Part shown: positions 7,362-14,920 of the stretch, in pieces
Layout: each line of letters begins with the position of its first letter
How positions within the stretch are numbered: the stretch's first letter is position 1
From: an uncultured Lactobacillus sp.
Lineage (GTDB): Bacteria > Bacillota > Bacilli > Lactobacillales > Lactobacillaceae
Assembly (NCBI GenBank): GCA_937874185.1
Contig: CALNAK010000030.1
Location: 1 to 50,657, forward strand
Length of the DNA stretch: 50,657 nt
Reading direction: 5' to 3'
Made by a program: the position numbers and the translations under genes
Notes under the pieces: model-generated
What the model saw: only the letters and a program-made list of their open reading frames with translations
What the model was told of the DNA's origin: nothing
The model's database searches: none

Positions 7362-8237
7362 CTAAAAACCTAATTGGGGATCTTTATGAGCGTATCTATT
7401 GTTCCAACCGTTACTAACATCCCCTAATTGGTTATTTTTATTATTACGGTTATTTTGACTGGCTTTGATATTAGATAACGTAAACAGGTTATCCTTTTGC
7501 CAATTATTTAAAATTGTTTGTATATACTTCCAGTTATGAACATTATTTTGAGCTGTTAACTCAATAGCAAACCTGACAATCTTATAAGACTCTTCGAGGG
7601 ATGTTTTATGTTCAACGAAATCGTTAACTGACTCTTTCAATTGCTGAACAACAATAGGATTAGTTACTCCGATATTTTGTTGGTAGTAAGTTATTAATTT
7701 TTTAAAGTCGTCATCATCCGGTTTTGTACTTGTATCGTTACCAACATCTGCCTTGCTACTTTTTGAGCTTAATGGAGTATTAGTTATAGTATTAGTCTTA
7801 GTATTAGTAATAAGGTTCGGTACCCTGTCATCTACCCCAGTAACTACCCTGTCATCTACCCTATCTTTAACCTGGCATCTACTTTTTTTTACTACCCTGT
7901 CATCTACCCTATTTACACCCTGTCTACTACCCACGGTATTTTTATCATCAATTAAATTAACAATTTGATAGATAGGAGCATCTAAATTTCTTTCACCTTT
8001 TGTAAACTTGATTAGACCTAGTTTTATCAATCTGTTTCTAGCTTTAACAAGTCCATTGGGTGACGACCCTGTCATATTAATTACTGCATCATTAGTTAAT
8101 CTAAACGATCTATCGAGCATCCTTTTATCATTCGCATAGTCCAATAATTCTCGGTATAAATTATTTTGACCAACTGAAATTTTAAACTCGTACATCTTTA
8201 ATTCTCGGTACGCTCTCCGTTGTTTGAAGTAGTCCAT
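7362..8237 (-). CDS. DnaD-like replication initiator of a phage/satellite
   Basis: 291 residues. The N-terminal about 100 are a winged-helix-type domain (replisome-organiser type); residues about 101-139 are a low-complexity linker of eight-residue units based on VDDRV; residues about 175-265 resemble a DnaD/DnaB2 domain (YYQQNIG...NWKYIQTILNNW), which remodels DNA and recruits the loader. The linker is encoded by 24-bp iterons and probably is the origin itself. The only start is the ATG at 8237, with AGGAGG 13 bases upstream, an unusually long spacing. Confidence 0.8.
   Translation of the reverse strand: MDYFKQRRAYRELKMYEFKISVGQNNLYRELLDYANDKRMLDRSFRLTNDAVINMTGSSPNGLVKARNRLIKLGLIKFTKGERNLDAPIYQIVNLIDDKNTVGSRQGVNRVDDRVVKKSRCQVKDRVDDRVVTGVDDRVPNLITNTKTNTITNTPLSSKSSKADVGNDTSTKPDDDDFKKLITYYQQNIGVTNPIVVQQLKESVNDFVEHKTSLEESYKIVRFAIELTAQNNVHNWKYIQTILNNWQKDNLFTLSNIKASQNNRNNKNNQLGDVSNGWNNRYAHKDPQLGF
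7822..7934. repeat. 24-bp iterons inside the initiator gene, probable replication origin
   Basis: TACCCTGTCATCTACCC occurs exactly at 7822, 7846 and 7894, with degenerate copies in phase at 7870 and about 7918, giving five units of exactly 24 bp. Iterons within the initiator gene are the usual origin layout of many temperate phages. Confidence 0.7.
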
Positions 8238-8254
8238 ATATCGCTTGCTACCTC

Positions 8255-8317
8255 CTAACTGACGTCCACAAGTCCTGAAATAACAGGATCAATATAATAA
8301 TTAGTATCTTTTTTCAT
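8255..8317 (-). CDS. 20-residue peptide upstream of the initiator gene
   Basis: ATG at 8317 preceded by GAGAGGG; encodes MKKDTNYYIDPVISGLVDVS and stops at a TAG that overlaps the AGGAGG of the replication initiator. Layout suggests translational coupling or a leader peptide. Composition is plausible for a peptide but no homology is known to me. Confidence 0.4.
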   Translation of the reverse strand: MKKDTNYYIDPVISGLVDVS

Positions 8318-8350
8318 GGTGTATTTCCCTCTCTATTATTGGGAAACATG

Positions 8351-8430
8351 ATAAAATCAAAGGGTATTTTACTTACAGAAATACTCGATAGACATTGCTT
8401 ACTTGGCGGTTAGTAATGTCTATTTTTTTG
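8351..8430 (+). ncRNA. Candidate small antisense RNA upstream of the initiator
   Basis: Plus-strand extended -10 like TGATAAAAT (8349-8357), a small hairpin GTATTT/AAATAC, then a long stem ATAGACATT / AATGTCTAT followed by seven Ts (8388-8429). It points against the operon, like the candidate at 6491. Confidence 0.3.
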
Positions 8431-8457
8431 TACATTTTTCATGTTCCTTGTCCTTTA

Positions 8458-8682
8458 TTAAATAAATGGATATGTTTCGTCTTTAAATTCAAAGTATTGA
8501 AGTATTTCCGCAATTCTTGCAGATTTCTTTGCCATATCAATACCCAAACTAGAACCAAACTTTGTTACAGTCCCATTGTCTTGTAACGTGACTATTGAGC
8601 CACCGCTATAAATAGTTTGTGCATCTGTAACAACATCAGACATTAAGTCTTCTAGCTCATTTTGTAATTCATGTTCATTCAT
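8458..8682 (-). CDS. Small hypothetical phage protein
   Basis: 74 residues, acidic N-terminus (MNEHELQNELEDLMSDVV), no recognised domain. A strong AGGAGG lies seven bases before the ATG. Sits between the HTH gene and the initiator peptide in the early operon, a usual place for small phage accessory proteins. Confidence 0.7.
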   Translation of the reverse strand: MNEHELQNELEDLMSDVVTDAQTIYSGGSIVTLQDNGTVTKFGSSLGIDMAKKSARIAEILQYFEFKDETYPFI

Positions 8683-8733
8683 TGCCAGACCTCCTAAAGT
8701 CAGATCACTATTAAACCGCCCCTCCAGACTTTT

Positions 8734-8997
8734 TTAATGTGATTCTATAAACCGTTCAATATCTTTCTTGCTATAAAGAGTAATACCGTCAATTTGATGT
8801 ACTGGAATACCCCAATGGTCGTATGTACTTCCTGAAACACCAGCAAACTTGATAGCATCTTTACGTTTTAAATATTGTTTGTCTAAACCAGCATCCCTAC
8901 GAGCCCGCTCAATCTCATTAGTGACAATCGTATACACTTGTTTACGCAATTCGTTAGAATCGTGTTCATTGAGCATCACGCTAATACTTTGAGCCAT
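8734..8997 (-). CDS. Excisionase-like helix-turn-helix protein
   Basis: 87 residues. The C-terminal half (LKRKDAIKFAGVSGSTYDHW...ITLYSKKDIERFI) has the MerR-like winged-helix layout of excisionase/AlpA-type DNA-binding proteins, where a helix-turn-helix is followed by a wing with a short hydrophobic strand. I start at the second Met (8997) because GGGGAGGTGA lies just before it. Could be Xis for the integrase or an early regulator. Confidence 0.65.
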   Translation of the reverse strand: MAQSISVMLNEHDSNELRKQVYTIVTNEIERARRDAGLDKQYLKRKDAIKFAGVSGSTYDHWGIPVHQIDGITLYSKKDIERFIESH

Positions 8998-9033
8998 AAT
9001 CTCACCTCCCCTCATTGCATCCCTGAGGGATGA

Positions 9034-9216
9034 TTATGCATGAATTTCTTTTGTTAGTTCCTTAATTGCACTAATTACACGTTGTTTACGGTTATCGTTC
9101 AATGGAGTTCTTAACCAACGTGAAAAAGTAGAATCAGTAATGCCGATTTTCTCAGCAACTTCCCAATTACGTAAACGATTATCTCTAATTGTTTTCCTAA
9201 CATCTAAATTATTCAA
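9034..9216 (-). CDS. Cro-like small helix-turn-helix regulator
   Basis: 60 residues, almost entirely a helix-turn-helix (NWEVAEKIGITDSTFSRWLR). It starts at TTG (9216), seven bases after GAGGAGG. First gene of the leftward early operon and divergent from the CI-like repressor, so it most likely plays the Cro role and competes for the operator between them. Confidence 0.75.
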   Translation of the reverse strand: MNNLDVRKTIRDNRLRNWEVAEKIGITDSTFSRWLRTPLNDNRKQRVISAIKELTKEIHA

Positions 9217-9370
9217 AAAATCACCTCCTCGCCTTTATAGTGAACACATCTAACTAATATAAATATATATGTCTACTGCAAATGCAAGTATATAACTATG
9301 CACAATATTTATCAACATTTGTTGTTGATATTATGAAAGTGTACAGTTAAAATACAAGTGAGGTGATTAT
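9217..9370. promoter_or_regulatory. Divergent lysis/lysogeny switch region
   Basis: Rightward promoter: TTGATA (9325-9330), 17 bp, TAAAAT (9348-9353), followed by GTGAGGTG and the repressor ATG. An operator with 8-bp perfect arms TATCAACA / TGTTGATA (9310-9330, 5-bp centre) covers that -35, predicting autoregulation. The leftward early promoter is in the AT-rich stretch 9255-9290 but I cannot fix its hexamers. Confidence 0.6.
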
Positions 9371-10162
9371 ATGAAATCGAACATTCCAAATTTAATGAAT
9401 CGTTCAAATATTAGTGTCAGTGAACTAAGTAGAAAAACAGGGCTTTCACGAACAACAATTACACCTTTAAATAAAAATGATGAGTTACCTGTACAAACTA
9501 GAATTGATACATTATTAAAAATTGCAAGTGTTCTAAACGTCCCTATAAGTGCTCTTTACAGTGAACCTATGCATTGGGACGTTGAAAGAATATATAAGGT
9601 TTCCAACGGGTTGAATGGTACTTTAAAACAAGTTGCTTATATTATAAAAATGACAAATAAACCCAGTTATGGAAACAAGCCTCTGTTTGTTTCCATTACA
9701 ATCCATATGATGGGAACGAATATAAACCTAGAATTTATGGATACAACTGATTTCAGTATAATTTCATATATCAATAAAAAATGTTTTGATGAAATCAATA
9801 TTAAATCATTAAATAATGATTCAAATTTCTTACAATCAATTAATCCTAAATTCATATACGCCTTTGGAAATGATTTATTTGAAAGTAAAGAATTTAACAC
9901 CCTTTTAAATGAACTTGATAAAACTTCGGAAAATAATAAATACCTTAGAGCAAAATATTTCACAGTCATGATGAGTCCCGTGGGACGTACAATTGTTAAA
10001 TTAGGAAACGGAACAAGGCTTTTGGCCACAGATGCAGACGATTTAATTAGAAGTTACAACAATTCTAATTTTGAATATATTTTTAAAAGTTGGGCCGAAA
10101 CTAATCAAAATGGTAAAGAAGCTCAAGAAAACATTTTCCATATAAAATTTGATAATGAATAA
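9371..10162 (+). CDS. CI-like XRE-family repressor
   Basis: 263 residues. Residues about 11-65 are a Cro/CI helix-turn-helix (ISVSELSRKTGLSRTTIT...LLKIASVLNVPISALY). The remaining about 200 residues have no S24 peptidase signature and I do not recognise them; they probably sense an inducer, as Stl-type satellite repressors do when they bind a helper-phage protein. Divergent from the Cro-like gene and 37 bp upstream of the integrase gene. Confidence 0.8.
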   Translation: MKSNIPNLMNRSNISVSELSRKTGLSRTTITPLNKNDELPVQTRIDTLLKIASVLNVPISALYSEPMHWDVERIYKVSNGLNGTLKQVAYIIKMTNKPSYGNKPLFVSITIHMMGTNINLEFMDTTDFSIISYINKKCFDEINIKSLNNDSNFLQSINPKFIYAFGNDLFESKEFNTLLNELDKTSENNKYLRAKYFTVMMSPVGRTIVKLGNGTRLLATDADDLIRSYNNSNFEYIFKSWAETNQNGKEAQENIFHIKFDNE

Positions 10163-10199
10163 CTCCTAAACCGCCCCTCCAGCGTTAGGAGAAATAACA

Positions 10200-11366
10200 A
10201 TGACAAGTATTAAAAAGTACACAAAAAAAGACGGTTCAACCGCCTATATGTTTCGTGCTTACTTGGGTATAGATCCACAGACTGGCAAGGCTAAACGTAC
10301 TACACGCCGTGGCTTTACCAATGAAAAGAACGCTAGAAATGAATTAAAAAGAATTGAATACGAGGCTACACAAGGTATTAATAACGATCAACAATGTAAC
10401 AAGACTTTTGAAGAGGTTTACCACGAATGGTATAAGAGTTACGTCAATACCGTACGTGAGAGTACATGGAATAGAACAGCAGGGATGTTCAATAATCATA
10501 TACTCCCTGCCCTAGGCCGTTATCGTATTAGGACAATTACAACTGCTCAATGTCAAACATCCCTTAACAAGTGGTTTAAAACCACATCAAGAAACTATAA
10601 ACGTTGGTTTAACTATGTTCAATCTGTTTTTGAATATGCGATAAGACAACAATATATAACAGATAACCCCGCTAAACGTACTATCATGCCTAAAAAACAT
10701 GCTACTCCTGGTAAAAAAGCACCTAACTTCTGGGATAAATCACAATTACAGACTTTTTTTAGTTACATTGATCCCGATAAGGAACTAGAACGATATACCC
10801 TATTCCGTTTATTAGCTTTTACAGGAATCAGACGGGGCGAATGCCTAGCGCTTAACTGGGATGATGTAGACACAAAAAAAAGCACCTTGAACGTCAATAA
10901 GACATTAACGCAAGGCGCTAGAGGTAAACAGATTATACAAGCCACTAAGACTAAAAAGGGAACTCGTATAATTTCACTAGATTCTACAACTCTATTTTAT
11001 CTTAAAAAATGGCAACTAGAGCAAAAACGTAAATTATTTATGCTTGGGTTTAATGCTAATGAATCAGATCAATTACTTTTTGCTACAACCAAGAATACAT
11101 TTAAATCATTGAATACACCTAAGAAATGGCTTGATCTAATTACCGACCGTATGAAAGCTGACAACGTGACATTACCACACATTAGCATCCACGGTTTTAG
11201 ACATAGTCACGCTAGCGCTCTGTTCTCTGCTGGTGCAACAATCAAAGAGGTACAGGAACGACTAGGACATGAGGACGCTCAAACTACTTTGAATATCTAC
11301 ACTCATGTTACACAACAGCAAGACGAGCAAGCCGTACAAAAGTTGGTCAATTTCTTAGACTTTTAA
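10200..11366 (+). CDS. int: Tyrosine recombinase, phage integrase
   Basis: 388 residues. N-terminal arm-binding domain (about 1-60, KKDGSTAYMFRAYLG), core-binding SAM-like domain (about 70-170), catalytic domain from about 190. Visible catalytic residues: Arg211 (TGIRRGE), His331/Arg334 (HGFRHSH), the LGHEDAQTT box and nucleophile Tyr367 (NIYTHV). It directs integration at the site just downstream, which carries arm-type repeats and a tRNA-like 3' end. Ribosome site AGGAGA precedes the ATG. Confidence 0.95.
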   Translation: MTSIKKYTKKDGSTAYMFRAYLGIDPQTGKAKRTTRRGFTNEKNARNELKRIEYEATQGINNDQQCNKTFEEVYHEWYKSYVNTVRESTWNRTAGMFNNHILPALGRYRIRTITTAQCQTSLNKWFKTTSRNYKRWFNYVQSVFEYAIRQQYITDNPAKRTIMPKKHATPGKKAPNFWDKSQLQTFFSYIDPDKELERYTLFRLLAFTGIRRGECLALNWDDVDTKKSTLNVNKTLTQGARGKQIIQATKTKKGTRIISLDSTTLFYLKKWQLEQKRKLFMLGFNANESDQLLFATTKNTFKSLNTPKKWLDLITDRMKADNVTLPHISIHGFRHSHASALFSAGATIKEVQERLGHEDAQTTLNIYTHVTQQQDEQAVQKLVNFLDF

Positions 11367-11372
11367 GGCTCG

Positions 11373-11431
11373 TGGTAGTCATTTTGGTAGTCAATAAAAA
11401 ATAAGCATGGCAATAACACGTTGCTACGCTT
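11373..11431. promoter_or_regulatory. Integrase arm-type sites
   Basis: Two direct repeats TGGTAGTCA (11373-11381, 11385-11393) followed by an inverted repeat AAGC..GCAA / TTGC..GCTT (11404-11431), between int and the attachment core. Confidence 0.5.
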
Positions 11432-11452
11432 GATATAACAATGTTTATGGAA

Positions 11453-11480
11453 ATTGTGGGTTCAATTCCCCAACCACCCA
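11453..11480 (+). other. tRNA 3'-end-like sequence, probable attachment site
   Basis: The block GGGTTCAATTCCCCAACCA looks like a tRNA T-arm (GTTCAATTCC) with acceptor strand. No tRNA body precedes it and its stem pairs poorly with the sequence to its left, as expected for the tail left behind when an element integrates into a tRNA 3' end. The intact tRNA would then lie to the left of the window. Confidence 0.5.
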
Positions 11481-11497
11481 TAAGTAACATATCGCTT

Positions 11498-11532
11498 AAC
11501 CGATTATGATGAAAATCATAGTCGGTTTTTTT
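11498..11532 (+). terminator. Intrinsic terminator after the attachment site
   Basis: ACCGATTATGAT-GAAA-ATCATAGTCGGT plus T7. Probably the original terminator of the interrupted tRNA gene. Confidence 0.85.
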
Positions 11533-11730
11533 ATTGCCTAAATTTTGAATTCATAATTAAATAAGAATCACTAAGTACCTGATAGCAACACTTTTTCTAG
11601 CAGTTATTTATGTTAACACCTTCACTTTGTTAATGTATAGTTTTTTGAATTATAGGAATTAATAGTTCGGTCAACTCAGGAACCTATATATAAATTTTAC
11701 AGGTAGACATTTTATAAATATATTTAAATT

Positions 11731-11772
11731 AGAAAAAGTAGTGGTTATTACACAAAGTGTAATAACCACTAC
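11731..11772 (-). terminator. Hairpin with 16-bp perfect arms plus U run
   Basis: Arms GTAGTGGTTATTACAC and its exact complement with an AAA loop (11738-11772), followed on the minus strand by TTTTTCT. Confidence 0.7.
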
Positions 11773-11807
11773 AAGGTATAGAACAGAATTTCACTTCGAT
11801 CATTCAC

Positions 11808-11845
11808 AAAATGGCGATAACTTAAATTTAAGTTATCGTCATTTT
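11808..11845 (-). terminator. Terminator of the cyclo-ligase gene
   Basis: Perfect palindrome GATAACTTAA/TTAAGTTATC extended by AAAATG.C/G.CATTTT; works on either strand. Confidence 0.75.
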
Positions 11846-11876
11846 AAAATTAATACTCAGAAACTGACAGTTCCCT

Positions 11877-12416
11877 TTAAACAAGAATCAATTTATCTAT
11901 TTTAATATCATGTTCTTTAATAGCCCAATCAGCTTTTTCAAATTTCATAATTGAAGGAACTAGTGCCACGGTCTTACCTGTATACTTAGCTAAAAATCTA
12001 TCGTAATACCCGCCACCAAAACCAACTCGGTAATTGCTATCAGACGCAAAAGCCAATCCGGGAACAATCACCAAATCAGGAGTTTGATTAACCAGTTCAG
12101 CATTATATTCTGGCTCAGGAATTCCATAATCACTAACAACTAAACTTTCTCTATCTATATAAGGTAAGAATACCATTTTTCTTTGTGGCATAGTCTTTGG
12201 TAAATAAACCTTTTTACCGGCATCTAAGGCTGCTTGAATAATTGGAGAAGTTGGAACCTCAATGGGACTGCTGACAGTTGTCGCAATGGATCCAGCAGCT
12301 TGCCATTCTGATGTTTCCATTAACTTTTGAAGTAGTTCATGCCCTTCTTCTGTTGTTTTGACCTTGTTTTCGCTTAAACGTTTAATCTGTTGTTGGCGCA
12401 AAATTTTCTTATCTAT
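11877..12416 (-). CDS. 5-formyltetrahydrofolate cyclo-ligase
   Basis: Converts 5-formyl-THF to 5,10-methenyl-THF using ATP, keeping the one-carbon pool available. Family signatures: RQQQIKRL near the N-terminus, the LVIVPGLAFASDSNYRVG stretch and the glycine-rich GFGGGYYDRFL close to the C-terminus. The frame is open to an ATG at 12476, but that ATG has no ribosome site and the extra N-terminal residues are foreign to the family. GGAGG at 12425-12429 instead points to an ATA codon at 12416 (or ATT at 12419), exactly where homologues begin (M-DKKxLRQ). A TTG at 12431 would overlap the Shine-Dalgarno. The start is therefore non-canonical or misplaced. Confidence 0.88.
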   Translation of the reverse strand: MDKKILRQQQIKRLSENKVKTTEEGHELLQKLMETSEWQAAGSIATTVSSPIEVPTSPIIQAALDAGKKVYLPKTMPQRKMVFLPYIDRESLVVSDYGIPEPEYNAELVNQTPDLVIVPGLAFASDSNYRVGFGGGYYDRFLAKYTGKTVALVPSIMKFEKADWAIKEHDIKIDKLILV

Positions 12417-12729
12417 AATAAGTTCCTCCAAATTGTAAATTACTATGATTAATTCTAATTTTTCAAGTCTGCCCATAGTTCAGACATACTATCCCTATTT
12501 CTCACGGACAGTCTAAATGATAAACTATTTTATCACGATGTATATATCTAAGTATGATGATTAACCACTAATAATCCCTTTCTTATCTACTATAATGTTC
12601 ACAAAATATTCAATAATTAATTGTTTATTATTCATTCCCAGGTGGTATTATAACTATAACAATTTTATTGTTGAGGGAAATATTGTTATATGCGTATTTT
12701 ATATTCCACATATTAGGAGGATGAAGTTT
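12417..12729. other. Divergent intergenic region
   Basis: Promoter-rich, no supported gene. A TATAAT at about 12588 faces right; a small inverted repeat AACAAT-ttt-ATTGTT lies near 12659. The longer frame that begins at 12595 has no ribosome site. Confidence 0.5.
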
Positions 12730-13044
12730 ATGCTAGCAATTAATAAGGGAGAACTTGGTTCCGTGATAGAGAACAAGAATCTTGATTTCCAAACAAATCA
12801 AATTTCTATTAATTTAGGTCACTTAAAGAAAATACCTAACGTTAATGATTTTTATTTAGTTTCGTTCCGTGGTATCCGTGGATATCATCGCCTTGTAGTC
12901 ACAAAGATTCCTGATGAAAACAATTTATTAACATTTACCGTTGAAAAATCAGGTAATTTGTCACACGTTTCTGATCTAGTTACACCTGGCACAAAAGTCA
13001 GAGTTAAAGGTCCATTCAGCAATTCAACGAAAAAAGTTAGTTAA
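12730..13044 (+). CDS. Hypothetical protein
   Basis: 104 residues, soluble, mixed charge (MLAINKGELGSVIENKNLDFQ...). I chose the ATG at 12730 because AGGAGG (12715-12720) is nine bases upstream; the ATG at 12721 abuts it. The beta-rich pattern with FRGIRGYHRLVVTKIPDENN might be a small barrel domain, but I know no family. Monocistronic, ending in a shared terminator. Confidence 0.7.
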   Translation: MLAINKGELGSVIENKNLDFQTNQISINLGHLKKIPNVNDFYLVSFRGIRGYHRLVVTKIPDENNLLTFTVEKSGNLSHVSDLVTPGTKVRVKGPFSNSTKKVS

Positions 13045-13046
13045 CT

Positions 13047-13093
13047 AAAATAAGGTAATCGCCATTTGAAAATCTGGTGATTACCTTATTTTT
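13047..13093. terminator. Bidirectional terminator
   Basis: AAAATAAGGTAATC / GATTACCTTATTTTT with imperfect centre, between convergent genes. Confidence 0.85.
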
Positions 13094-13319
13094 AGTTATG
13101 AGAAATTTTATTATAATGTCTTACAAAATATAATACCAATGCCTGACACAAACCGACGAAAACCAAGGCCACCCCTAAAATGGCCAATGAAGCGAGTTTC
13201 AATTCTGGTGTTTGAAAAATCCCAGCACCATCAACTCTGCGTTCCCAAATAAAAATTGCCCCTACTGCAAATACAATTAACCAGCAAATATTTATAATCC
13301 ACCAAATTCTAATCTTCAT
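13092..13319 (-). CDS. Small membrane protein, DUF3923-like
   Basis: 75 residues with two membrane helices (about 5-25 and 43-66) separated by the loop ERRVDGAGIFQTPELK. This loop and size resemble the DUF3923 family of Gram-positive membrane proteins with no known function. The C-terminus is basic and cytoplasmic by the positive-inside rule. Monocistronic. Confidence 0.65.
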   Translation of the reverse strand: MKIRIWWIINICWLIVFAVGAIFIWERRVDGAGIFQTPELKLASLAILGVALVFVGLCQALVLYFVRHYNKISHN

Positions 13320-13411
13320 ATTTACATCCCCTAAATAACTACATTCAATTATTAATTCATCTTATACTAATGTCACTTAATTATTAAGTAAAAAGTACCC
13401 CCAAATATATT

Positions 13412-13849
13412 CTAATTAATATTTGTTAGCGTCTGATTAAGATGTTCCAAACTATCAAGTAATTGTTTTTTATCAGAATCTGACCAATCAGAAAACGCAG
13501 ACTGCATAGTTTTTAATCTAGTCGCATTAATAACGGAAGTTATCTGTTCACCTTGTTTTGACAAACGAATCACCCGGATCCTGGCATCCTTTTGGGAAGG
13601 CTGGGTTTCAATTAACCCATTTTTCTCAAGTTTATCAATTTGGCGACTAGTACTGGAATGACTTTTCCCCAAAAGATTGGCTAGATCACTAACATTAGTC
13701 GGCTGCATGCGTCCAATACTTGTAAAAGACTGTAAAGATGTAGCTTCCAAATTAACTCCGGCATCCGTAACCATTTTTTTATCACGGTCAGTCCGATTAA
13801 AGAAAGCCACAATATTGATTAGCGTTGAAAAAATATCTCCTTCTATCAT
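13412..13849 (-). CDS. MarR-family transcriptional regulator
   Basis: 145 residues with a central winged helix (MQPTNVSDLANLLGKSHSSTSRQIDKLEKNGLIETQPSQKDARIRVIRLS): recognition helix then wing containing the DxR motif. It shares one base with the stop of the upstream oxidoreductase gene (TAATG), so the pair is one transcript and the regulator most likely represses its own operon through the palindromes at 14883-14899. No cysteine typical of OhrR sensing is visible. Confidence 0.85.
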   Translation of the reverse strand: MIEGDIFSTLINIVAFFNRTDRDKKMVTDAGVNLEATSLQSFTSIGRMQPTNVSDLANLLGKSHSSTSRQIDKLEKNGLIETQPSQKDARIRVIRLSKQGEQITSVINATRLKTMQSAFSDWSDSDKKQLLDSLEHLNQTLTNIN

Positions 13850-14805
13850 TATCTTACCTTCACAACTGCACGTGGTGTCAACGGTGCCTTCCAGGCTGTT
13901 TCGATATCTGCCAATTCATAAGTAGCTGTAGGAATAGTGATTTTTTCGTCATCGGCCCATTGGAAAACTCCACTGATTGAGGAAAGCAATTCTGGCATAC
14001 TAGCACTCTTCAAGCCACTTCCCAAAAGTTCAATTGAAGATGAGCGCAATAATGCGGCTGGTAGATCAACTTGTTTTTGACCACTAGCAGAGCCGATATT
14101 AACGAATCTAGTTACATGATGTCCGCCAAATTTAGCAATGGCAGTCATGATTGAAATGGCACTGTCTCCCCAAAGATAATCTAAGACTACATCGACATCA
14201 TCTTTAAAAGTTGTTTCCAAATCTTGAACAAATTTGTCTTTCCCATTATCAGATGACATATCAAATGAAACTAGTTCATCTGCTCCAAGTTTGGCCAGCT
14301 TTAATTCATTACGACCAACCACAATAACTTTCTTTGCGCCAAGATGATATGCAATTTTGACTGCCAAACTACCAGCATTACCAGTAGCACCGTTGATCAA
14401 AACAGTTTGTCCAGAAACAAATTTTGCTCGACTAGTCAAAGCCACCCAAGATGACATTCCCGGATTAGCAATCGCTGCAGCAGTCACATCGTCAATATTT
14501 TCTGGTAGTGGAATGACTAAATTCTTATTAACCAAAACTTGTTCTGCCAAAGAGCCGAACGGTGCAGTTGGCATAGCGAAGTAAACTCGAGTTCCATCTT
14601 CCAAAGTCCCGACACCGTCAGTCCCAGCCACAATTGGGAAAGTTTGGTTAGCTGAATAATGATTACCCATCGCTCTCATTTTAGTTAGATTGCTCAACGA
14701 TGCGGCGTTAACGTTAATCTTGATATCTGTTTCATTGGCAATTGGTTCTTTAAATGTTGAATAAACTGGATTAGTTCCTGTTTCTTTTACAATAGCTGCT
14801 TTCAT
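13849..14805 (-). CDS. Zinc-independent quinone oxidoreductase/MDR-family alcohol dehydrogenase
   Basis: 318 residues, medium-chain dehydrogenase/reductase fold: GroES-like N-terminal domain then a Rossmann domain with NGATGNAGSLA at 138-148. The structural and catalytic zinc ligands of classical alcohol dehydrogenases are missing, as in QOR-type enzymes that reduce quinones or enones with NADPH. Coupled to a downstream MarR gene, suggesting response to a reactive electrophile. Confidence 0.85.
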   Translation of the reverse strand: MKAAIVKETGTNPVYSTFKEPIANETDIKINVNAASLSNLTKMRAMGNHYSANQTFPIVAGTDGVGTLEDGTRVYFAMPTAPFGSLAEQVLVNKNLVIPLPENIDDVTAAAIANPGMSSWVALTSRAKFVSGQTVLINGATGNAGSLAVKIAYHLGAKKVIVVGRNELKLAKLGADELVSFDMSSDNGKDKFVQDLETTFKDDVDVVLDYLWGDSAISIMTAIAKFGGHHVTRFVNIGSASGQKQVDLPAALLRSSSIELLGSGLKSASMPELLSSISGVFQWADDEKITIPTATYELADIETAWKAPLTPRAVVKVR

Positions 14806-14882
14806 ATTATAGTTACCTCTTTTTTATAAGTTTTATTTTTAGTTTTAATTATGTGTGTTTTGCACCTATTTAAATTAACACC

Positions 14883-14899
14883 ATTATGTGCATAATGCA
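14883..14899. promoter_or_regulatory. Palindromic operator of the MarR/oxidoreductase operon
   Basis: Two overlapping palindromes, ATTATG-tg-CATAAT (14883-14896) and TGCAT-A-ATGCA (14889-14899), about 80 bp upstream of the oxidoreductase start. Confidence 0.5.
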
Positions 14900-14920
14900 A
14901 CTAATTTAGAGTTTTATTTT

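Larger units (their letters stand above)
11533..11876. other. Intergenic region with terminators
   Basis: No gene seen. AT-rich; contains two hairpins reading leftward after the cyclo-ligase gene, listed separately. Confidence 0.6.

Noticed and set aside
7753..7968. 71-codon plus frame rich in LSST
   Set aside because: Antisense shadow of the iteron-bearing linker of the initiator gene; periodicity comes from the iterons.
11453..11480. Complete tRNA gene or tmRNA
   Set aside because: Only T-arm and acceptor-like 3' bases are present; there is no D-arm or anticodon arm upstream.
12595..12729. N-terminal extension of the hypothetical gene at 12730
   Set aside because: No ribosome site at 12595, whereas AGGAGG sits right before 12730; the extension reads like translated intergenic DNA.
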